Source: Beroe forskalii (taxonomy: Eukaryota > Ctenophora > Nuda > Beroida > Beroidae). From it: a stretch of 64,000 nucleotides of DNA. Positions 45,261 through 55,570 of this stretch are shown here, one piece after another. Position 1 is the stretch's first letter; each line of letters begins with the position of its first letter. The notes beneath the pieces are model-generated. The model ran no database searches, was not told where the DNA came from, and saw nothing but the letters and a program-made list of their open reading frames with translations. The stretch is from contig WFMF01000080.1 in assembly GCA_011033025.1 (NCBI GenBank), positions 62,001 to 126,000 of the forward strand, read 5' to 3'. The translations under genes and the position numbers were made by a program.

Positions 45261-45552
45261 CGCTCTAACATCTATCATTACTGTGGATAGCTCATTTCTA
45301 ACTTCCTAAATTCCTTAACATATTGCAAGTGTCTGTATTTAGTTTTTACGTTTTGTTTGCGTTTTTAGTTAAACCCTTGCATGCAATGTAACCGCATGTA
45401 TGGTGGCTCAGGTGCGCCACCTTGATATTCTATTTTTTTATTTAACTTTTAAATGAAGGTATTTTAACTCGTGCTCCCACCTCCTTTACCTTTTATGAAT
45501 TAGATCACAACCGCTACATTGTACATTACACATACATAGGGGGGGGGGGTAA

Positions 45553-45650
45553 GGCAAACTTTGGCAAACTTTGGCAAATTAATCCCTAAATTTTTGAGTT
45601 TGCCAAAAAAAGTGTTTGCCAAAGTTTGCCATAGTTTGCCAAAGTTTGCC
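45553..45650. repeat. 98-bp GGCAAACTTT palindrome, left copy
   Basis: GGCAAACTTTGGCAAACTTT at the left and AAAGTTTGCC at the right form a palindrome around TTAATCCCTAAAT. The outer left side is ACATAGGGGGGGGGGGTAA. The inner right side is unrelated DNA. Confidence 0.95.
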
Positions 45651-46140
45651 AAAAAAGCCTTAAAATATTGCAAAATTGAAATAAAACACTCAGTTTGTTC
45701 CAAATTGTTCAGATGAGCTTATATAGTATATACAGATCTGGTTAACATTTCTACAAACATTTTATATACCATAAGAATTATATATCTTGATCCAGTTAAG
45801 ATATCTGGTATGTCACAACAGTGGAATAGTCTATGGAGGATCCATTACTTAAAATTTACGGTGTTTAAACTCAAAATTATGGGTTTAAAGGCATTAAGGC
45901 ACTCATGCTTTTGTGAACAAGCCATCTCGAGTTCGGAAATATGCTTGCAGTAATGCAGTACCGAAGTAGAGCATCAAGAAGAGGTTTAGTAAAACGTAGT
46001 GTATTTTCAAGGGACTTGCTTTTAAAATGAGGGAAATCCTTTATAATTGAAAGGGAAACCCTTAAAAATAGAGGAAATCCCTCAGAAAATCCACTTATTT
46101 TCTTTGGATTCCCCCGAACCCCATGCTTTACCTTAAGACT
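45651..46140. other. Spacer between the palindrome and the 21-bp array
   Basis: AT-rich, with GGGAAACCCTT/GGGAAATCCCT-like short repeats near 46020-46090. No gene. Confidence 0.5.
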
Positions 46141-48415
46141 CAACCAACATTTTGGGTAAATACTTTGGTGTGCCGGGTATGATAGGCTAACTTAATAAAG
46201 GAGTGTGAAAGGCTTACTTAGAAGTGTGACAGGCTTACTTATACTAAGGAGTGTGATTGGCCTCCTTAGGGGTGTGGTAGGCTTACTCAGGAGTATGATA
46301 GTCTTATTTATGGGTGTGATAGCCTGATAGGCATACTAAGGAGTGTGATAGGCTAACTCTGGAGTAAGATAGGCTTTCTTAGAAGTAGGGTAGGCCCACT
46401 AAGGGGTGTAAAAGGCTTACTTAGGAGTGTGATAGCGTAACTGAGGAGTGTGATAGGCTTACTTTCTACTTAGAAGTGTGATAGGCTCACTTAGGAGTGT
46501 GATAAGCTTACTTAAGTACTTAGGAGAGTGATAGGCTTACTTACGAGTGTTATAGGCTTGAATTTGAATTTGAATATCATTTACAGTACAATTACAATAT
46601 ACTTACTTAGGAGTAGGATAGGGCTGACTCACTGACTCCAGGAGTGTGATTGGCTTACTAAGGAGTGATTGGCCTCCCTAAGGGGGGTGTGGTAGACTTG
46701 CTCAGGAGTGTGATAGGTTTATTTAGGTATTTAGGGGTGTGATAGCCTGATACTTGATAGGCATACTTAGGAGTGTGATAAGCTAACTCGGAGTAACATA
46801 GGCTTTCTTAGAAGTCTAGGCCCACTTAGGAGTGTGGTAGGCTTACTCCAGGAGTATGATATGCTATCTTAGAATTTCAATTAGGAGTGTGATAGGCTCA
46901 CTAAGGGTGTGATAGGCTTACTAAGGAGTGTGATTGGCTTTACTTACTACTTAGAAGTGTGAAAGGCTCACTTAGGAGTGTGATAGGCTTACATAGGTGT
47001 GTGATAGGCTTACTTACGAGTGTGAGAGGCTCACTTAGAAGAGTGATAGGCTTACTCAGGAGTATGATATGCCATCTTAGAATTTCAATTAGGAGTGTGA
47101 TAGGCTCACTTAGGGGTGTGATAGGCTTACTAAGGAGTGTGATTGGCCTCCTTAGGGGTGTGATAGGCATACTTAGGAGTGTGATAGGCTAACTCTGGAG
47201 TAAGATAGGCTTTCTTAGAAGTATGTTAGGCCCACTTAGGAGTGTGGTAGGCTTACTCAGGAGTGTGATAGGCCCACTTAGGGGTGTAAAAGGCTTATTT
47301 CGGAGTGTGATAGGGTAACTGAGGAGTGTGATAGGCTTACTAAGGAGAGTGATAGGCTTACTTACGAGTGTGATAGGCTTGAATTTGAATTTGAATATCA
47401 TTTTACAGTACAATTACAATATACTTACTTAGGAGTAGGATAGGCTGACTCAGGAGTGTGATAGGCTTACTTACTAGTTACTATGGAGTGTGATTGGCTT
47501 ACTCAGTAGTGTGATAGGCTTACTTAGGGGTGTGATAGGCTAAATAACGAGTGTAATGAGCTTAATAATGGGTGTGATAGGCTCACTGAGCTGTGCGATG
47601 GGCTCACATACGAGTGCGATAGAATTACTTCGGGGTACGATATGTTAACTTAGGAGAGTGATAGGCTTATTCAGGAGTGTGATAGGCTTACTCAGGAGTG
47701 TGATAGTCTAACTTAGAGGTGTGAAAGGCCAACTTAGGAGTGTGAGAGGCTCACTTAGGAGAGTCATAGGCTTGCTCAAGAGTATGATATGCTATCTTAG
47801 GATTGTAATTGGCTTAGGAGTGTGATAGGCTCACTTAGAGTGTGATAGGCTTACTTAGGGGTGTGATAGGCTTACTAAGGAGTGTGATTGGCTTACTCAG
47901 GAGTGTGATAGGCTTACTTAGGGGTGTGATAGGCTAACTAAGGAGTGTGATAGGCTTACTTAGGGGTGTGATAGGTTTACTTAGGGAGTGTGATAGGCTT
48001 ACTTAGGAGTGTGATAGGCTTACTTAGGAGTGTGCTATGCTATCTTAGGATTTCAATTAACCTGCTAAGGGCTTTAGGGGTGTGCTAGGCAATAAACTTT
48101 CTTAGGAGTGATAGGGTAACAAAGGAGTGTGGTAGGCCACTTAGGAGTGTGAAAGGCTTCCTTAGGAGAGTCATAGGCTTGCTCAAGAGTATGATGTGCT
48201 ATCTTAGGATTGTGATTGGCTTACTTAGGAGTGTGATAGGCTCACTTAGAGTGTGATAGGCTTACTTAGGGGTGTGATAGGCTTACTAAGGAGTGTGATT
48301 GGCTTACTCAGGAGTGTGATAGGCTTACTTAGGGGTGTGATAGACTAACTAAGGAGTGTGATAAGCTTAATTAGGGTGTGATAGGCTTACTTAGGAGTTT
48401 GATAGGCTTACTTAT
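46141..48415. repeat. 21-bp minisatellite, roughly 100 copies, with higher-order structure
   Basis: The unit is close to GTGTGATAGGCTTACTTAGG plus A. Variants occur in the same order about 820 bases apart. One example is GAATTTGAATTTGAATATCA followed by TACAGTACAATTACAATATA at 46558 and 47379. The seven-codon unit keeps frames open on both strands by chance. Confidence 0.96.
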
Positions 48416-48903
48416 AACCCATACCTTTCCACTGATAATCCACCCCTATACACTTCTAACGCACCTCAATCAACTCATATCCCATCCCAATCAACTTGTA
48501 ACCCACCCTGACCAACTCATAACCCACCCCAAGCAACTCATTACCCACCCCGACCAACTTCTTACCCACCTCAATCAACCCATAACCCATCGCTTTCCAC
48601 TCATAACCCACCCTTTTCCGCTCATAACCCACTCCTTTCCACTCATAACCCACCCCTTTTCACTCGTAACCTAGCCCAATCAACACATATCGCACCCCTT
48701 TCCACTTATATCCCACTCCTTTCCACTCATTACCCACCTCTTCACACTCACAACCCATCGTTTTCCACTCATAACCCACCCCTTTCCACTCATAACCCCT
48801 CCTTGTTCCACTTATGACCCACCCCTTTACACTCATAACCCATATTTTTCCACTCATAACCCATCCTTTTCGACTCATGACTCACCCCTTTCCAACCATA
48901 ACC
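48416..48903. repeat. Second 21-bp minisatellite (CACTCATAACCCACCCCTTTC)
   Basis: About 22 copies of a C-rich unit, CACTCATAACCCACCCCTTT plus C, with a CAATCAACT variant. The array resumes at 49369 after the transposon at 48904-49368. The unit length equals that of the neighbouring array but the sequence differs. Confidence 0.95.
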
Positions 48904-49368
48904 TAAGGTTTTTCTTTCCTGGATGCGCTGGTGGCTGGCATCCTAGAAGGAGCCTTTTCCTGGATTTTGAAATTTTTTCTTTAATTTCGAAATTCGAGGA
49001 GTTTTTCGGAAAAGAGGGGGTAGGGGTGGTGAAATTTTGGGCCTGCAATGTCCAAGATTGGCCTGTGATGTCTCAAGTGGATCTGTTTTGTCTCAAACGG
49101 GTCTGTGTGGTCTCATTTGGGCCTTTTTATGTCTCAAATGGGCCTGTGATGTATAAATTAATGGGCATATATTGTTACAAATTGGCCAGAGCTGTCTCAA
49201 ATGGGCTTGTATCATCTCGAATGGGCCTGTGATGTCTCAAATGGGCCTGTTTTTGCGATCAAGTTTCTGCTAAAAAGTGGGCCTGTGGTCGAAAAAAAGT
49301 GGGCCTGAACGACGAAAAAACCCAGCATCCTAGAATGGGCCTGTGGCTGCCTGAAAAGAAAAACCTTA
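48904..49368. mobile_element. 465-bp hAT-like non-autonomous element inside the minisatellite
   Basis: Inverted ends TAAGGTTTTTCTTT and AAAGAAAAACCTTA are flanked by direct CCATAACC (48896-48903, 49369-49376). The inside carries its own repeat: GGGCCTGTGATGTCTCAAAT and variants, about ten copies. No transposase. Confidence 0.88.
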
Positions 49369-49588
49369 CCATAACCCACCCCAATCAGCCTATATATTAC
49401 ATTCCTGGTTTAAAATTAATCTTTTTATACCAATATAGATCACCTCGATCCTTTACTCAATTACTAACTGATGCCTTTTTCGTGTCTTTGAATGTTGATA
49501 AGTCTATAGATAAGACATTGGATTACCATCTGACACTTATTCAAGTGAAAAAATTCTTACAAATGTATTGAGAAGTCATGTAATTTTT

Positions 49589-49686
49589 GGCAAACTTTGG
49601 CAAACTTTGGCAAATTAATCCCTAAATTTAGGAGTTTGCCAAAAAAAGTGTTTGCCAAAGTTTGCCATAGTTTGCCAAAGTTTGCC
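49589..49686. repeat. 98-bp GGCAAACTTT palindrome, right copy
   Basis: It is in the same orientation as the left copy and differs at only a few positions. Here the outer right side, TTACCCCCGCCCCTACAT, is the inverted match of the left copy's outer left side. Confidence 0.95.
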
Positions 49687-50386
49687 TTACCCCCGCCCCT
49701 ACATATTATAAAATATACATTGTACATGATATACATGCTTGTTGATAACAGTTATACAAATATTCTATGCTTAGATACTTACACACTATACACAATACAC
49801 AGTACCCTAAAGCCCTAAGACAGTTGTTCAAAAAAGTTCTTGCTGCCGAAACTCGAATCTCCTACTAAATTACTACTCTGTCTTTCAAGAAAGACGCTTA
49901 TATACTGGTTTTCTAGTGTAACGTCGCTGTGAACCAACACAGTCTAAAAGCTCTTCAGTCCCCCTTGCATTATTTTTTGATTCAGTATTATGGTACGTGG
50001 GCACTTTTTAAACACTCACGTTTTAATGGATACTTAACTCGCATAATTTTCATGTTTTCTCAATTGTGTGACAATGAGGCATGTTCCATTATTCAAACCC
50101 GTACACACTGATGAATGAGAAGTGTGAATGTTGCGTACACTCGTAATCATTTGAAATAATATTCGACTTCGCCTAGAGTGGCTTGATAATGTTTGATTAC
50201 AATTTATTATGCAGCTATTCTGACTCCTCACGTAAATGTAGGTTAAAAAACGTAAGAAACGAGATGGAGTGCGCGAAATGTAAGGATAGAGTGAGTTTTA
50301 TTGTGCAAAGTTAAGTAATAAAGTTAAGTATAAAGCATTGCTGAAAATTGGTTCTTTTTTATCTCGAAGCTGTAACAGCCAATGGC

Positions 50387-50648
50387 AGGAATCGAAGGAT
50401 TGAAGTAATCAAGCCAGTGATGGTTGAGGAAGTGTAATCCATACCATCTTCGCCCGAGACTTCGCTGCAATGGACAGCTCCTCATTTAACCCTCCCGCAC
50501 AGTTTCCTGTACGCTCGGCTGAGTGAACCGTCGGGCTGGATAGGCTCGAGATAAATCTCACCCTAAGCCCAGTGGCGCTGGCCGGGATTCGAACCCAGGA
50601 TCTTCCGATCCTGTGCTCGAACCGATACCACTACACCACTGACCCGCT
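50387..50648 (-). mobile_element. tRNA-derived SINE
   Basis: Read on the minus strand, the head has an A-box-like TGGTGTAGTGGTATCGG and a B-box GGTTCGAATCCC at tRNA spacing. The anticodon arm AGGATCGGAAGATCCT is misshapen and the acceptor ends do not pair, so this is not a working tRNA gene. A roughly 190-bp non-tRNA body follows. Confidence 0.85.
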
Positions 50649-53480
50649 ATATGACTATTTTAAGTTTTTGGATGATCAACAATTTCTGCCCTAATTCATT
50701 TCTCTGCTGTGGTCGTGTGATATTATGATATATTGATTCCCGAAATGGTACTTAAATCCTGAAGCACTAGACCTCCAAGGGCCTAATTTCATGTCAATTT
50801 GTGACAGGTATGCTCATTTTTCTGTCTGGGGATTACCTGTCATGAGGTAGTTTGTTCAAGATACAAATTGATTAATCTTTGAAGTTTTTAACAATCAAAA
50901 TAAGTTTAAGTTATGCGGGATAGTTCAAGATGCAAAGTCGAATAGATAGACCCCATTTAAAATACAACTCTACTCGTCACGACAAATGGGAATGTTAAAT
51001 TCGGATTTCCTGTTAGGTCAGGTTCCTCTAGATTCAGCTGCACATTCTGCTAACTGATGTCCGTTTATTGGACCACATTTCACTCCATGTCAGGCTGTAT
51101 TATCTCCTGAGCTCGCTTGAAAGTTTTAACATTAGTCTTTCTATTTCCCTCATCTGTCAGATATTATACCCCTCTATACGCCGCGCGTGCTGAGTGATGT
51201 CACTGCCATGCTTTATACTGTTGAAGTGATGACAAATTGCTGCTTCTATTCCAACAGAGCCTTACATTGAGACACAGTAAAGTGGTATGTGCTGCGACAC
51301 TTTTACACACTCTTTCTTAAAACCTTTTATTTTATATTATACACGCACTGCAGCACTGCTTTCCCTTTCACGTTTATAGATATCACAGTTTATTGTTTTT
51401 CTGTCGTTGATTTCGTGGAATTAATTGAGCTGCATTAATTGAGTTAATTACACTTTCTTAAGCGATTATAAAATTTTCATCAGTGTCTATGATACATATG
51501 CACTTGTCTCTTCGGGTTCATACTGGTGTTTAGACCCTTGCACTTCGAGCTGCGAGTCAAAACTTGGTACATCCCTCGGGCTGCACCCTCGGGAAGTATA
51601 CCAAAGTAAATCCGATAGGCTAGTGTCTGGGTATTTCATATATAATTGGGTATATAATGATTATGAGAAGCTCATTATCTCCTTGATGAACATTAGATGA
51701 CCTGTTGATAGACATCCTTCTACTTAATAAATATACCCACTATATACTCTGCATTTATATTATTATTTTATGTTTATATTTAGTACTCCATAATAATATT
51801 ATTTTATTCACGAGTTTTACACTGCTTCATTATCACTTTAATAATACTGTGATGAGAGAGAGAGGGAGTGAGGTTTAGCACGGTAGTGGATCTTGTAGGT
51901 CTTCAGTATATTATTATTATATGGCTCTCAGACCTGTAATTGGTGGCTAGAAGTTCGAACAGGTGAACACTGAACAGTTCTAAACCAGTGAATTGAACAG
52001 TTCTTAACCAGTTAGACCAAGGTATAACATCTGGTTATATTCCATCAAGACGCGTATAGATTGCAATATTCATACAAGAAGGTGCAGAGCGAATCCTGTA
52101 GGGAGCCCTACGGTTTCAGTTCCTATAATTCAGTTCCTATAATTGATTGAAATGGTTTATCTAAGTAAAGCCCTATATGGATCGACATAGTTTTTATTTA
52201 GATTACAAATTTCATTTTCATGTGGTTTTCATGTGACAAATTTGTAAGTTAAGCCGAAGCCAATCAACACAAGCACTGCACTGATAAGTGATAATGATGA
52301 ATGAAAAGACCGCAGTAAATATAGGACTTTCTAAGAGTACTTGTAATTAGTAAAGGCCTTATGGATCTGACCTTCCTTCTGTAGCGACCTTTCTTCTGCT
52401 CTTCTGAAGAAGCCATCGTGTGACGTGTGTAATTTGCTTCAAAACATGGTTCAAGGCACTGGTAGGAGGGGAAATCTTACGATTTCTGCTTTTAGCCGAT
52501 ATTTAGCTCCTATTTAAAAAGCGTTTAAAGTCCTTGTTCTTTTTAAAGTCAGATAATACCCAGCCTGTGCCTAGTGACTATGCGAATACTTAGAGTCGCT
52601 TATATTTAGCTTGTTGACTCTCCGCAGCCGGGGGCATTAAATTTTAGACTAACCTGAGCACTCGTTTTTCTGAATTATGCATGGTCCTCAGCCACTAAAT
52701 TATACTAGAAAGGTCTACTCGAGCTCTAAAGCTTTTAATAATGTCTTAGAGCCGGATTAAAATCGTAAAATATAATATGGTCGACTGCAGGGCTAGTTCA
52801 ACTTCATGTTTAGTTTCTGTAGAACCCACAAAAGGTTTTCTGTTGAACTTATAACCCTAAACCAGGCCTAGTGAAACCTCTGTAATTGTTCCTATCGTTG
52901 GCGTTTTTTACAGAAATACTTGAATCTTAAATAACAAGAAACTTCTGATTTCTGTCGTTTAGAGCATAAAATTTTAGTCACCTCTGAATGCCCATGAATC
53001 TCTTTGATTATTATAATTACAAATGATGGTTAATCATTGCCCGTCATGGTACATTGAAACCACGCCCCACAAAAAACGCCGCCAAATTCCCCGCCTTCTT
53101 GACTCCCTGTCACAATGGAGCCTCCACTTTATAAGTAGAAAATAGGACCTGTCACTTGCCACCACTGCGCTATTTCAATATAACCATGGAATTGATATTA
53201 AAATGGGCGGTTCACAGTGCAACGGATTATAATTATCATTATTATAATGAAAATTTATCGCCTTTCAATAATAGTAAATATGTTATCGGTTTCGTATTAT
53301 ATATTGACAGTGGTAACAATACGGCTGATTAAACACCAGCGCTCCGACTTGCTCTGTAATTAGTACTGTAATATACCAGCTTTGAGTGTGTTAATTGACA
53401 TGCTTTGACCGGGTGTTAATTGACACACAGAACCACTTCTGTAGTGATAACTGAGCGATTTCCTGGCGCTGCTACCAATT
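50649..53480. other. Non-coding DNA, no gene recognised
   Basis: AT-rich, with TTGAACAGTTCTAAACCAGT-type duplications near 51975-52015 and TTCAGTTCCTATAAT duplicated near 52110-52140. Nothing coding. Confidence 0.45.
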
Positions 53481-53489
53481 ACTCAAATA

Positions 53490-55190
53490 GTCACGTGCCC
53501 GATATAATGCCCATTCTACTTGATTATTAGGGGTTATCACAGCAGCATAATTACTTAATTGACGTTACCCTAGTAATGTATCGTGAATATTAAATGGACC
53601 TATTATCGCGAATATTCTTAAAACTTAGAAAACACAGCGTGAGGGTTGAGGCAATAACCCCCTAAAGGGATGGGGTAATAACCCCTCCCTCCCCCCCCCC
53701 GGGGGGCTATTATGCGAGCAGATAACAATACCATTTCCTACTTCAGTTAATAGCGCGTCTCCTACGGCCCTCCTTCTCTCACGGCCCCGTCTCCCACTTG
53801 CACGTGCCACCAATCCGTGTCAATTAAGTGACATTATACGATTGACAAATACACCTCGCTGGTCCCTTCTCTGCCCCAGAGATACTGGGCCACGTTTTTA
53901 ATTGACGATTAAAATGACGTCATCATCACAGTTTTAAGTGTTAAGTTAACGACCCTCTGGCACCTAGTTTTGAGGTGTATTCGCGTCTCTCCCGAGATGC
54001 GCCACGGACTAATGCAGCTAGGATTATAATCATACACATCGCAGGCAGCAGACCTTAAATATCCTCGTAGTCACGTGACTTGCTGTATTTGATAAGGGTC
54101 ACGTGACCAAACATGCGCGTCACGTGGTACGCGAATATTACCATATATGGGCATGTCAGAAGTCACATCCAGAGCCTTTTGTATTTTAATATAAATACTG
54201 TGTGTTATATTACTGTGCGGCGGATGTAGCCTGACACAGCTGATTGGTAGTTGTTCCTCAGCCTGAGAGCTGATTGGTAGTTGTTCTGTCTCCTGATTGG
54301 TAGTTGTTCCTCAGCCTGACTCCTGATTGGTAGTTGTTCCTCCTCTCTCTCCTGTGTCAGATAACAGTTCCTGTGTGTACTCCACCGCACACTTCCTTAC
54401 ATTGTATCCAACATATCTCATGATAATTATAATTACAATTAATATATATACGTTTTATATAAAGAGAGAAAGAGAGCGGATAGTTTGCTCTCCTTCCTGC
54501 TCGTGTGTGTCACGTGACAGTGATGTCCTAACAACTTCTCCCGTCTCACTCACTCTCTCTCTCAATATATGTTGCGTTATTATCATTATTATCGTTATGT
54601 TTTCCAGCTCGGAGTGTTTTACCTGGCTTCGTCCTTTTTATAATATAAACCTCTCCGTTGAGGGCGTATCTCAAGCCTCAGACGTGGTTAAAACACTATA
54701 TATATATATTATTATATATGTTCAACCTCCGGTCTTTTTATAACTTGTTGATTTTCTAGGTTTACAGCTCAACAGGAGGCCTGTCAGTAAGAAATTAGGG
54801 TTTCGACTTCGTACATTTCAACAAGTTTTTATCACGTGACGTGCGCCGGCCAATGGGCTTCAAGCAATTGTCACGTGTCCCGGGCTAGCCAATGAGATCG
54901 CAGCGTGTGAGCGGTGTTGGCCAATGAAGTGAATTATTCCTAAAAGAAGGGTAGTTAAACTAGTGCTGGCTTATCCAATCAACCGCGGTCTTGTAGCTTA
55001 CCCATGCTAGCCAATCCAATATGCCCAAGAAACCTAACGACCAATCAGCACAAGCCTATTAAATCACGTGACTGCTCGTTTGCCAATAGGAGGCCAGCTC
55101 GCTGCTCACGTGATGGAGAATTTCGTTGATTAACATAACTAATGGGAGATCAGGCCTTATTTGGCGCATATTTGTAGGGAGACTGTGTTG
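53490..55190 (+). promoter_or_regulatory. Promoter-like region dense in E-boxes and CCAAT boxes
   Basis: CACGTG occurs at least nine times. GTCACGTGAC, the CLEAR/TFEB-type and USF-type core, is perfect at 54070, 54098 and 54509. Between 54845 and 55090 there are seven or eight CCAAT boxes, mostly in the GCCAAT or ACCAAT form, interleaved with four CACGTG sites. Four ATTGG boxes lie in a 28-bp repeat at 54237-54350. A TTTGGCGC E2F-like site is at 55159. The region leads directly to the exon at 55517. Confidence 0.7.
54237..54350. repeat. 28-bp tandem repeat carrying ATTGG (inverted CCAAT)
   Basis: CTGATTGGTAGTTGTTCCTC repeats four times, with one shortened copy. Each copy brings one inverted CCAAT box, so the tandem growth also multiplied a putative NF-Y site. 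Confidence 0.9.
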
Positions 55191-55516
55191 TTGTAGTGCG
55201 CCGCTCTCCGACACCTCCTAATTTATACAGTTGCAGCCTTTTGTTCAGATTTGTTTATTTTGCAGCTCAGATATCATCATAATTATTAAAAAACAGATAA
55301 TCAGAAACATTTGTATACTTTTCTCTCTCGACGTGTGTTTTCTCGACGACGGTGGGAGATATATATTAATTGATCATCATCACACAAGAGATAACAGAAA
55401 AAGTGCAGAGAATCTTCATCCTCTCCTGTGTTTATAGAGAATCCAGAGCTCCAGTCAGCGTTCACACAATACATAATATATATTAATCAGACTATCAGAA
55501 GACATCATCAGGGATC

Positions 55517-55570
55517 ATGTATCTAGTTACTCTGTACACCGGATCAGTTCCAACTCAGCTTTGTTTAACG
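55517..55570 (+). CDS. Likely first coding exon of an unrecognised gene
   Basis: ATG followed by YLVTLYTGSVPTQLCLT ends at a strong donor, ACG|GTAAGT, in phase 0. It lies about 330 bases below the CCAAT/E-box cluster, after a transcript-leader-like stretch. I do not recognise the peptide. No following exon was found in the window. An alternative is that the ATG is chance and the exon is part of a 5' UTR. Confidence 0.5.

Noticed and set aside
46940..48878. Repetitive proteins such as LLSKPITLLSEPIT or YEWKGVG repeats
   Set aside because: Both arise from 21-bp minisatellites, are open on both strands and are interrupted by indels between units.
50570..50648. Functional tRNA gene
   Set aside because: A and B boxes are present, but the acceptor ends do not pair and the anticodon arm is misformed. 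The following body marks it as a SINE.
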